This document shows, piece after piece, positions 1-6,239 of a stretch of 7,045 bases of DNA; the stretch's first letter is position 1; every line of letters starts with the position of its first letter. The stretch spans positions 1 to 7,045 of the forward strand of contig JAUILW010000167.1 of NCBI GenBank assembly GCA_030432795.1, written 5' to 3'. The DNA comes from Gammaproteobacteria bacterium. GTDB taxonomy: Bacteria; Pseudomonadota; Gammaproteobacteria; Pseudomonadales; Azotimanducaceae. The position numbers were made by a program, and so were the translations under genes. Under the pieces are notes generated by a model. The model saw only the letters and a list, made by a program, of their open reading frames with translations. It was not told where the DNA came from and did no database searches.

Positions 1-1434
1 CCGGTATCAGACGTGCGGCGGGGCGTGACACCGCAGATTCGCAAAGACGGTAGTGCGCTTGTCCTGCTCGAATGTTCCGGGGCACGTGCCCGTCTCGGCG
101 GCTCCGCTCTGGCGCAGGTATTTGCACAGCTCGGCGACGAAGCGCCGGACGTTCGTGCCGATGAGCTCAAAGCCCTACTGGAGCTCGTCAGCGCCCTACG
201 TGCGGAAGGTGCATTGTGTGCCTACCACGACCGCTCGGATGGCGGCCTTCTGGCGACGTTGCTCGAGATGAGCTTTGCTGCCCGCGTGGGCCTCGACATT
301 CATGTGGACGAGGAGCCGTTGGCGGAGCTGTTCAACGAGGAAATCGGCATCGTCGTGCAGCTCGCCGATCAGGATGTGGCGCCGTTGTTGGCGCGCCTGC
401 CGCAAGGCCTGGTACGCGGCCGTGTGGTCGCGCAGCTGCGGGATGACGAGCAGATTTGTGTGCTCTCGGGTAGAGAGACGCTCCTCGCCGACAACCGTGC
501 GGCGCTACAGGAGACCTGGGCGAAGACCAGTTACCTCATGCAACGCCGGCGCGACAACCCGGATTGTGCCGACGAAGAGCACGAGACCATCGCTGAACTC
601 TCACCCGGCCTGCATGCGAAGCTGACCTTCGATCCCAACCGATTGCCGGCGGTGCGCGGTGACCGGCCGCGCATCGCCGTGTTGCGGGAGCAGGGCGTAA
701 ACGGTCACCTGGAGATGGCCGCCGTGTTTGAGCGCGCCGGTTTCGCACCAGTTGACGTGCATATGAGCGACCTCCTATCGGGGCGTGTGGCGCTTGCAGA
801 CTTCCCTGCACTGGTCGCCTGCGGTGGCTTCTCCTACGGTGATGTGCTCGGCGGTGGCGGCGGTTGGGCCAAGTCCATCCGCTACCATGCGGCGCTCAAC
901 GACCAGTTCGCGGACTTCGCCACGCGCGACCGTCTGCTCCTGGGCGTTTGCAACGGCTGTCAGATGATGGCGCAGATCAAGGCGCTGATTCCTGGCGCAG
1001 ATGCCTGGCCACGCTTCGTGCGCAATCGCTCCGAGCAGTTCGAAGGCCGCACCGTGCTGCTGCGCATCAACGCCAGTGATTCACCGTGGCTCGACGGTAT
1101 GCAGGGCTCCGTACTGCCGGTAGCCCTGGCGCACGGTGAAGGTCGTGCGGAGTTCGATGCCGAGGGCGACTTCGATCGGCTCACCGCGGCCAGGCAGATC
1201 GCCATGCAGTACGTCGACCATCACGGCACGCCCACGGAACGCTATCCCCATAATCCCAACGGCGCCCGCGAAGGGCTTGCTGCGCTGACCGCGGCGCAGG
1301 GGCGTGCGCTGATCATGATGCCGCACCCGGAACGGGTGTTCCGCAGCGTGCAGAACGTGTGGGCTGATGCGGCGTGGGGCGACGACGGGCCGTGGATGCG
1401 GATGTTCCGCAATGCGCGCATCATGGTGGCATGA
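1..1434 (+). CDS. purL: Phosphoribosylformylglycinamidine synthase PurL, C-terminal part (5' end outside window)
   Basis: PurL catalyses the ATP- and glutamine-dependent conversion of FGAR to FGAM, the fourth step of de novo purine synthesis, in the cytoplasm. The frame is open from base 1 (first codons PVSDVRRG), so the gene is truncated by the window edge. About 477 codons remain, against roughly 1,300 residues in the long proteobacterial form. Residues 1 to about 200 (counted from base 1) are the end of the second AIRS-like synthase half, with the YHDRSDGG motif. From about residue 224 the fused class I glutamine amidotransferase domain begins (IAVLREQGVNGH). Its nucleophile is Cys317 in GVCNGCQM, and His442 and Glu444 in MPHPERV complete the triad. 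One oddity is that the loop usually written GDVLGAGEGWAKS reads GDVLGGGGGWAKS here. The stop codon overlaps the start of the next gene. The identification is very secure. Confidence 0.98.
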   Translation, partial: PVSDVRRGVTPQIRKDGSALVLLECSGARARLGGSALAQVFAQLGDEAPDVRADELKALLELVSALRAEGALCAYHDRSDGGLLATLLEMSFAARVGLDIHVDEEPLAELFNEEIGIVVQLADQDVAPLLARLPQGLVRGRVVAQLRDDEQICVLSGRETLLADNRAALQETWAKTSYLMQRRRDNPDCADEEHETIAELSPGLHAKLTFDPNRLPAVRGDRPRIAVLREQGVNGHLEMAAVFERAGFAPVDVHMSDLLSGRVALADFPALVACGGFSYGDVLGGGGGWAKSIRYHAALNDQFADFATRDRLLLGVCNGCQMMAQIKALIPGADAWPRFVRNRSEQFEGRTVLLRINASDSPWLDGMQGSVLPVALAHGEGRAEFDAEGDFDRLTAARQIAMQYVDHHGTPTERYPHNPNGAREGLAALTAAQGRALIMMPHPERVFRSVQNVWADAAWGDDGPWMRMFRNARIMVA

Positions 1435-1913
1435 CCTGCCTAGCAGACCATCCGGCAGAAGTACGGCTGATGCCTTTCGAGGATCGGCATGCCGCTGATT
1501 ACCGAGCGCTCAACCTGGCGTGGATTGAGCAGCATTGGACGCCGGAGGCGGAAGACTACGCCGTGCTCGACCACCCCCGTACGGCAGTCATCGATCGCGG
1601 TGGTTACATCGTCATGGCGGAGCGGCACCAGCAGGTGGTGGGAACCTGCTCGCTGCTGCGTAAGAATGACGGCACCTGGGAGCTGGCCAAGATGGCGGTC
1701 GCAGAAGCTGCCCGCGGGGGTGGTGTTGGCCTGTTGCTTGGTCGCGCGATCATGGATGAAGCGCGACGGCGCGGCGCGCGGGAGATTTACCTCGAGAGCA
1801 ATACGGTGCTTGAGCCTGCGATCAACCTGTACGAGAAGCTCGGCTTCACGCGGGTTCCGTGCCAGCCTTCGGTTTATTCCCGATGCAACATTCAGATGAC
1901 GTGTCCGCTGTGA
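1431..1913 (+). CDS. GNAT family N-acetyltransferase
   Basis: A 160-residue single-domain GCN5-related acetyltransferase, expected to move an acetyl group from acetyl-CoA to an amine; the substrate cannot be told from sequence. The acetyl-CoA binding strand and loop are at about residues 84-104 (ELAKMAV followed by ARGGGVGLLL, fitting R-x-x-G-x-G at Arg95 to Gly100). The C-terminal part has the usual LESN...AINLYEKLGF signature at about 121-139. I chose ATG 1431 rather than a longer in-frame start at 1374. It overlaps the purL stop as ATGA, which suggests translational coupling, and the extra residues of the longer form would only be purL read in another frame. The N-terminal LNLAWIEQHW and GGYIVMAE segments resemble the GNAT domains found alone or fused to MarR regulators. 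The link to purine synthesis is positional only. Confidence 0.9.
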   Translation: MTCLADHPAEVRLMPFEDRHAADYRALNLAWIEQHWTPEAEDYAVLDHPRTAVIDRGGYIVMAERHQQVVGTCSLLRKNDGTWELAKMAVAEAARGGGVGLLLGRAIMDEARRRGAREIYLESNTVLEPAINLYEKLGFTRVPCQPSVYSRCNIQMTCPL

Positions 1914-1936
1914 GCGTGTGCTGCGCGGCGGTCTGA

Positions 1937-3763
1937 TCAGCGAACGCTCAGCTGTAGTGCAAGTTCTACGATGTGCGCACGGAATGTCTCAAAGTCCTCG
2001 TCGTGCGTCACCCGTCGGTAACGTGCTTCCAACGCCGCATCGGCGTTGAGAGCAACGCCTACGCTCACGCGCCAGTCGCGTCTTTGCGCTTCCACATGTC
2101 CCTTCGTGCTCGAACGGTGATGCTGTGCGTGCAAACGCCAGCGCTCGTTGAGTCGATAGCTGCTCGATACGTGATACACCGACGACCAGACATCTTCGGC
2201 GATGTCGAACAGCACCCGCCTGCTGCCCGCGCTTAGGTTCTGCAGGATGCTGCTATCGAAGGTGAATCGGCTGGCGCTGAGCAGGAACTCAAAGCGCTCA
2301 CCGGGGTAGTGGATACTTCCGTGTACCTGGCCAATCCGACTTTCCCAGCCGGATGCCCGGTTTTCCAGGTCCCGCAAGCTCCAGGATGCTTCGGCCGTCG
2401 TGCCGCCTGCCCACCGATAGCGGGCGCGCAGCCGCCAGCGACGTGCGTCCGTCGGCAACGAGCCGACGAAAGCGTCGTCCAGGTCGTCGTCTTCGGCGCT
2501 CACATGAATCGATAGTTGCGATGATGGCCGGTAGCGAAGTTCGGCGAACCAGGTGCCGCTGCGGCTGTCCTGGCGTTCGTTTCGCAATGCGCCGGCATCC
2601 GTGAGAAGGTGCTCGAAACGCCGCTTTCTCCAACGCCAGCCAAGCGACGTGGTCAGGGTGTCGGTGAGATCTGCTTCCGCGCGAAGACCTATGCGTTGTT
2701 CGTCCACGCTCCAGCGGCTCTCGGCGCTTCCCTGGTCGAGGTCGGCATCCTGGTCCAATTGCTGTGTGCGGCCGTCAAACGCCAGACGCCAGCGCTCAGA
2801 CAATGTCCACTCGGCGCCGGCTTCTATCCGCCGCACCGTTCGTTCGCCGGCACCCTGCGCGGCTGTGGCTGGCAGCAGCGGTGCGCCGTCGAAGCCGATG
2901 CCAGCGATGCGCTCCTCCGCACGAAAGTCCAAGTCCGTGTCCACGTGTAATGCGTTGATATGGGTACGCCACTGCCGGTTGGGGCGCCAGCTCCAGGTAA
3001 GGGTCGATTCGTTGACATCGGTGGTCGCAGGCGCGTCGAGTCGATAACTTTCCAGCCGGGTAGGGGCAGCAGGTGCGGAGCCGGGTGAAGGTGCGTCCAG
3101 AATCGTGAGGCGGTCGTCCTCGTGCTCACCGCGTCGGTGGCGCAGGCGCAGCACGCTGCTGTCGAATCGGTGCTGCCACGCCAGGCCGTAACGGTCGTGC
3201 CGCTGATCCAGGGGGCGCACCATCTCGAACTCCTCACGCGAGATGTCGAGCACGGTAGTGCTGTCGCCGCGCTTGTCGTAGGCATCCCACTGAAACTCCA
3301 CGGTGTCGCGCTTGTTGGGCTGCCATTCGATCGCCGCACGCTGTCTTGTGCGGCGGAAGTCAAATGTGTGCAGGTCGCCGTCGTCTGAAGCTGTTGGGCG
3401 TACGTTGCCGGGGGCGATGAGGCGGTCGTGATAGAAGTATTCACTGTGTGTTCGCTCGTATGTCGCGTGATAGCTGCCGTACTTTCGCACTTCGAGAGAT
3501 ACGCGCTGCCACGGATCGCCACCGACACCCTCGGCAGTGAGCCGGATCAGGTCAGCCAATGTCGGACTGTCCGGGCGGATCTCGAGCCACGCATTGCCGA
3601 GCCGCAGGCCGTCGCCGAGATCGACGTGCTGGCGATACTTTCCGTGGTCGCCACTGAGGTTGCGATCGCGAACCAACAGCTCCGCCTCTCCTGTGACCGC
3701 GGCGCCAGCGTGTGCGACCCAGGTGCAGAGCACACACGCAGCCACCTGGGCAATGACGTTCAT
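1937..3763 (-). CDS. MtrB/PioB-type outer-membrane beta-barrel (decaheme-associated)
   Basis: A predicted 608-residue outer-membrane porin that would sheathe the decaheme cytochrome encoded just upstream and so form an electron conduit across the outer membrane. This is known for MtrB, PioB, MtoB and DmsF; for this protein it is inferred from family resemblance and operon position. After an N-terminal hydrophobic segment (about residues 3-16, possible cleavage after AHA at 17-19), the chain is an unbroken series of short amphipathic strands rich in Arg, Trp, Tyr and Asp with polar turns, such as WRLRARYRWAGGTTAEASWS. No other globular domain is seen. The start is ATG 3763, overlapping the cytochrome stop as ATGA. 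A longer GTG start at 3820 would lie inside the cytochrome's last heme motif. Oddities: the signal peptide n-region has no Lys or Arg, the mature protein has no cysteine, and the last residue is Arg rather than an aromatic. Confidence 0.85.
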   Translation of the reverse strand: MNVIAQVAACVLCTWVAHAGAAVTGEAELLVRDRNLSGDHGKYRQHVDLGDGLRLGNAWLEIRPDSPTLADLIRLTAEGVGGDPWQRVSLEVRKYGSYHATYERTHSEYFYHDRLIAPGNVRPTASDDGDLHTFDFRRTRQRAAIEWQPNKRDTVEFQWDAYDKRGDSTTVLDISREEFEMVRPLDQRHDRYGLAWQHRFDSSVLRLRHRRGEHEDDRLTILDAPSPGSAPAAPTRLESYRLDAPATTDVNESTLTWSWRPNRQWRTHINALHVDTDLDFRAEERIAGIGFDGAPLLPATAAQGAGERTVRRIEAGAEWTLSERWRLAFDGRTQQLDQDADLDQGSAESRWSVDEQRIGLRAEADLTDTLTTSLGWRWRKRRFEHLLTDAGALRNERQDSRSGTWFAELRYRPSSQLSIHVSAEDDDLDDAFVGSLPTDARRWRLRARYRWAGGTTAEASWSLRDLENRASGWESRIGQVHGSIHYPGERFEFLLSASRFTFDSSILQNLSAGSRRVLFDIAEDVWSSVYHVSSSYRLNERWRLHAQHHRSSTKGHVEAQRRDWRVSVGVALNADAALEARYRRVTHDEDFETFRAHIVELALQLSVR

Positions 3764-4527
3764 TTCAGGAAGTTGCGATCGAGGTTCGAGCCGTGAATCT
3801 CGACGTGGCAGTTGGTGCACTGGGTGAGCGTGTCGAAGCGTGATGGCGTGTTAGGCGCAAAGCCCACGTGAAACTGCGGCATGGCGCTGTGGCAGGTGAG
3901 GCACAGCGCGCCGGTATCCTGCATCGCCAACAGGTGCCGGTTAGTGCTGCCGTGCGGTGCATGACACGCAGCACAACCTTCGAGGCGTGATGCCGCGTGT
4001 TCGTACACAAAGGGACCTGCAACTTCAGCGTGACACTCCGCGCAGTCTGGCTCGCGCGCTGGTGCGTGCGGATCGTGGCAGGCGACGCAAGCCGCCGCAT
4101 CGCCGTTGCTGCGATGGCTCTGGTGCATGTCGAAGGCGGCATTCACGGCTGCATGGCATGATCTGCACGATGTCTCTGGCGACTTCGGCGGATCGGCGTG
4201 TGCGGAGTGGCAGCTGGTGCAGGTCACACCGGCCCTGGCATGGCTGTCCGCTGCCGGAATGTGCGCATCGGTATGGCAGCTACTGCAGATGGCTGCGGCA
4301 GCCGGGTCCTGAAAGGTCTCGATGGTATCGCCCGATGGCCGCTGCAGGTGCGCGTCGCCAGCGCCATGGCAAGCCTGGCAGGAGATTTCGGCAGCGTCGT
4401 GCGCGGCATTGTTTTTCGTTTGCGCGTGGCAGGCGGTGCAGGGTATTTCCGCTGCATCCACCCAGCCGCTGCCCACGCCTGATACCAGCGATGCGACTAG
4501 CAGAATTACTGCACGCCATTTCTTCAT
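3760..4527 (-). CDS. Periplasmic decaheme c-type cytochrome, MtrA/DmsE/PioA type
   Basis: A 255-residue secreted multiheme cytochrome expected to carry electrons through the periplasm and into the MtrB-like barrel encoded next. Residues 1 to about 26 form a signal peptide (MKKWR, hydrophobic core, likely cut near VDA-AE). Ten CxxCH heme sites begin at Cys30, 50, 81, 103, 121, 147, 162, 185, 209 and 237. More than ten further histidines (for example 43, 60, 89, 96, 110, 135, 154, 177, 192, 198, 220, 245) could serve as distal ligands. The segments FVYEH, ACHAPHGSTNRHLL and NCHVEIHGSN near the C-terminus are typical of the DmsE/MtrA family. The protein is compact compared with Shewanella MtrA (about 330 residues). 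No good Shine-Dalgarno sequence precedes ATG 4527. Maturation would need the cytochrome c machinery, which is not in the window. Whether electrons flow outward or inward cannot be read from sequence. Confidence 0.95.
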   Translation of the reverse strand: MKKWRAVILLVASLVSGVGSGWVDAAEIPCTACHAQTKNNAAHDAAEISCQACHGAGDAHLQRPSGDTIETFQDPAAAAICSSCHTDAHIPAADSHARAGVTCTSCHSAHADPPKSPETSCRSCHAAVNAAFDMHQSHRSNGDAAACVACHDPHAPAREPDCAECHAEVAGPFVYEHAASRLEGCAACHAPHGSTNRHLLAMQDTGALCLTCHSAMPQFHVGFAPNTPSRFDTLTQCTNCHVEIHGSNLDRNFLK

Positions 4528-4611
4528 GGCTTTGATATTGGCACTCTTACGTATTGCTGGCTCCTGCGGAATACACTTAGCTAGGGAGGAATCGCAGGGT
4601 GTTCGATACGC
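4528..4611. promoter_or_regulatory. Divergent control region between decaheme cytochrome and NqrC-like gene
   Basis: These 84 bp separate two divergently transcribed genes and must hold the promoters of both unless transcription starts inside a gene. No strong sigma-70 promoter stands out. For the plus strand the best, weak, pair is TTACGT (4547) with TACACT (4572), with a 19-bp spacer. An imperfect inverted repeat, GTATT (4551-4555) with AATAC (4570-4574), has half-sites about two helical turns apart and could be an operator. Shared placement suggests co-regulation of the cytochrome/barrel operon and the flavoprotein. This is inference. Confidence 0.4.
4583..4590 (+). promoter_or_regulatory. 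Strong Shine-Dalgarno-like site placed far from the NqrC-like start
   Basis: AGGGAGGA is a near-ideal ribosome binding sequence, but it lies 21 nt before ATG 4612. It sits 8 nt before an out-of-frame GTG at 4599. A short ATCG...CGAT inverted repeat (4591-4594 with 4604-4607) between site and ATG would bring them closer if it folded. A second, weaker purine stretch (AGGG, 4596-4599) lies 12 nt before the ATG. Confidence 0.4.
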
Positions 4612-5322
4612 ATGACTTCAGTGCCGACAACCTCCCGTACAGTTCTGTTTGCCGCAACCGTTGCGTTCGTTTGCTCCCTTGTCGTTTCGCTTGTTGTGGT
4701 GTGGGCGCGGCCCCTGCAGGAGCTGCGCCCACAGCTGGAGCGGGTACATGCCATCGTGCGGGCAGCTGGAGAGACGGCTGAGCTGTCGGACTTTGCCGCG
4801 TCTGCGGCATATCTTGATCTGGAGGCGCGGGTGTTTGCGCTTTCCAGCGGCGCTCCGGTGACGGTGAAGGATCCGCACGCGGTGCCCCCCTGGCCGGTGG
4901 CAGGGGGTCCGGATCGGGCGGTGATCTACATTGCCCGGTCTGCCGGTGACGTTGAGCGTGTGGTGGTGCCCATGCAGGCAACCGGCATGTGGTCGACGAT
5001 TTACTGCCTCGTGGCTTTACAAGCTGATCTCAACACGGTTGATCGGCTGGTCATTTATCGGCACGCCGAAACGCCTGGTGTGGGTGACCGCATCGAGGAT
5101 GCGCGCTGGCTTGCCACCTGGTCGGGCAAGCGGTTGTTCGACGATGCAGGCCAACCGCGTCTGGATGTGCGTAAGCGCGCAGCCGTCGATGAACACATCG
5201 TCGATGCCATCTCGGGTGCCACCATATCGAGCGTGGCGCTCGGCACCATGATCCAGGAGCACCTGCTGGAAGAACGCTACGGCCGTATTCTCAAGGCCCT
5301 GCGCCGGGAGCTGGCGCGCTGA
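4612..5322 (+). CDS. Stand-alone NqrC/RnfG-like membrane-anchored FMN-binding protein
   Basis: A 236-residue protein resembling subunit C of the sodium-translocating NADH:quinone reductase, close to full length for that family (about 255). Residues 10-32 are a single hydrophobic helix (through FVCSLVVSLVVVWA), followed by a polar helix and an FMN-binding domain that should face the periplasm. NqrC-like hallmarks are GMWSTIY at 125-131 followed by a segment ending DLNTV. HAETPGVG at 151-158 is shared with RnfG. The covalent flavin site SGATISS has Thr204 as expected phosphoester acceptor for FMN, normally attached by ApbE flavin transferase. No nqrA, B, D, E, F, rnf or apbE gene is in the window. 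The gene instead stands divergent from a decaheme cytochrome operon, so I infer a redox role with that system. A misplaced copy of a true NqrC is the alternative. ATG 4612 gives the family-like N-terminus. Confidence 0.88.
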   Translation: MTSVPTTSRTVLFAATVAFVCSLVVSLVVVWARPLQELRPQLERVHAIVRAAGETAELSDFAASAAYLDLEARVFALSSGAPVTVKDPHAVPPWPVAGGPDRAVIYIARSAGDVERVVVPMQATGMWSTIYCLVALQADLNTVDRLVIYRHAETPGVGDRIEDARWLATWSGKRLFDDAGQPRLDVRKRAAVDEHIVDAISGATISSVALGTMIQEHLLEERYGRILKALRRELAR

Positions 5323-5332
5323 GGCAAGCGGT

Positions 5333-5881
5333 TCAGGGACGGGGTCGTCGCTCGAAGATCAGATCCCGGGCGCGCATCTGGAAATGCCCGCGCGCGCGGT
5401 CTTCGAAATAGAACTGGAGGGTGTCGCGGATCACCGGAAAGGCGAGTTCTTCCCAGGGAATCTCGTGCTCGGCGAACAACGCAACGTCGGTAGATTCGGC
5501 ACCGGCTGAGAAGCGGGGCTCGGGGAGCGTTGCGCGATAGAAACAGTACACCTGACTGATGTGCGGCAGGCTGAACATCGTGTAGAGGTCGATGATTTCC
5601 ACCTCTGCCACCGCTTCTTCGAGTGTCTCCCGTGCGGCACCTGCTGCCGGCGTTTCACCGTTCTCGAGAAATCCCGCAGGCAGGGTCCAATAACCGGCGC
5701 GGGGTTCGATGGCGCGCCGTGCGAGCAGCACGCGGTCTTCCCAGGTGGCAAGACAGCCGGTGACGATGCGCGGATTCTGGTAGTGCACGGTGTCGCACGC
5801 ATCACACACGAAGCGCTCGCGGTTGTCGCCTTGGGGCACTTTTCGGGCGACCGGTTCGCCGCACTGGCTGCAGAAATTCAT
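5333..5881 (-). CDS. Nudix hydrolase with N-terminal zinc ribbon
   Basis: A 182-residue cytoplasmic Nudix hydrolase, expected to cleave a nucleoside diphosphate linked to another group (ADP-ribose or NADH-like substrates are common in relatives; the substrate here is unknown). Residues 4-29 hold a four-cysteine zinc ribbon (Cys4, Cys7, Cys26, Cys29). The Nudix box spans 70-92 with Gly70, Glu76, Arg84, Glu85, Glu88 and Glu89 in place, so metal-binding residues are intact. The late glycine of the canonical box is Val91 (EEAVA), a change I believe also occurs in zinc-ribbon Nudix relatives. It lies 25 bp downstream of the DUF3135 gene on the same strand, so the two are probably co-transcribed. 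Its 3' end faces the NqrC-like gene with only 10 bp between the stops and no visible terminator. Confidence 0.93.
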   Translation of the reverse strand: MNFCSQCGEPVARKVPQGDNRERFVCDACDTVHYQNPRIVTGCLATWEDRVLLARRAIEPRAGYWTLPAGFLENGETPAAGAARETLEEAVAEVEIIDLYTMFSLPHISQVYCFYRATLPEPRFSAGAESTDVALFAEHEIPWEELAFPVIRDTLQFYFEDRARGHFQMRARDLIFERRPRP

Positions 5882-5893
5882 GCAGCCATTCTA

Positions 5894-5914
5894 ACAGGCA
5901 CGCCTGTCAGGCGT
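5894..5914. repeat. Two overlapping palindromes at the DUF3135/Nudix junction
   Basis: ACAGGC-AC-GCCTGT (5894-5907) and ACGCCTG-T-CAGGCGT (5900-5914) share the central GCCTG and cannot fold at the same time. The second can form a 6-bp GC-rich stem with a 3-nt loop. It covers the stop codon of the DUF3135 gene and lies 19-33 nt before the Nudix start on the minus strand. There is no following T-run, so it is not a classic intrinsic terminator. It may be chance, a processing or attenuation hairpin, or an operator. Confidence 0.35.
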
Positions 5915-6239
5915 CGGATTTGCGGAAGGGAACGATGTCAGCGCTGGCATCTTTCGTGGGGGTTGCGATGTCTTCCGGCTGCAGAAAGCATCGGTTCAGC
6001 TCGGCGAGTTTCCAGCACATCATCTCAGAGAGTTTGATGGTGGCTGCCATGGGGGTGCCGGCGCGTTTGCGCTCCATGTCGATCTGGAAGGCCAGGCCTT
6101 TCAGGCGCTGTTTCTTCAGCGCGTCTTCCTGGGCGTCGATCACCTTGTTGGTGAGCTGGTTCCGTAGGCGTTCGAGCCCCTGCGGGTCGTTACGGGCCAT
6201 CTCTACCAGGACATCAAACTCTGGCAGTTCGTTGATCAT
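5907..6239 (-). CDS. DUF3135 domain protein
   Basis: A 110-residue, mostly helical, soluble protein without signal peptide or membrane segment. It matches what I recall of DUF3135, a small family seen mainly in gammaproteobacteria with no assigned function. Two conserved blocks are visible. LPEFDVLVEMARNDPQGLE is near the N-terminus (residues 5-23). A second block, from Arg45 to Asn82, contains RLKGLAFQIDMERKRAGTP and KLSEMM. The C-terminal 25 residues are polar and probably disordered. It is the first gene of a likely two-gene unit with the Nudix hydrolase and is divergent from the carbonic anhydrase-like gene. No clear Shine-Dalgarno sequence precedes ATG 6239. I cannot assign a function. 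Confidence 0.85.
   Translation of the reverse strand: MINELPEFDVLVEMARNDPQGLERLRNQLTNKVIDAQEDALKKQRLKGLAFQIDMERKRAGTPMAATIKLSEMMCWKLAELNRCFLQPEDIATPTKDASADIVPFRKSDA

Noticed and set aside
1911..1950. Inverted repeat TGAGCGT/ACGCTCA at the convergent junction of the GNAT and barrel genes, considered as a bidirectional terminator
   Set aside because: Arms are only 7 bp with a 26-nt loop and there is no T-run on either side.
2824..3528. Open frame of 234 codons on the minus strand in another frame of the barrel gene
   Set aside because: Low-complexity Thr/Ser/Ala composition without motifs, fully inside the barrel gene. It is a frame shadow.
3760..4527. Possible nitrite reductase NrfA or NapC/NirT-type cytochrome
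   Set aside because: There is no CxxCK site or NapC-like membrane anchor, and there are ten hemes rather than four or five. The C-terminal motifs fit the MtrA/DmsE type.
3957..4535. Plus-strand open frame of 192 codons opposite the decaheme cytochrome
   Set aside because: Arg-rich translation typical of the reverse complement of Cys/His-rich codons; the heme motifs on the other strand explain the sequence.
4531..4545. TTGAT half-site near the cytochrome start, considered as an FNR site
   Set aside because: The second half-site (GCACT) does not match ATCAA, and the location a few bases from the cytochrome ATG does not suit an activator of that gene.
4599..4781. GTG-started 60-codon frame with an ideal Shine-Dalgarno sequence
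   Set aside because: Not listed as a gene because it overlaps the NqrC-like gene out of frame and its translation resembles nothing. The ribosome-site oddity itself is kept as a finding.
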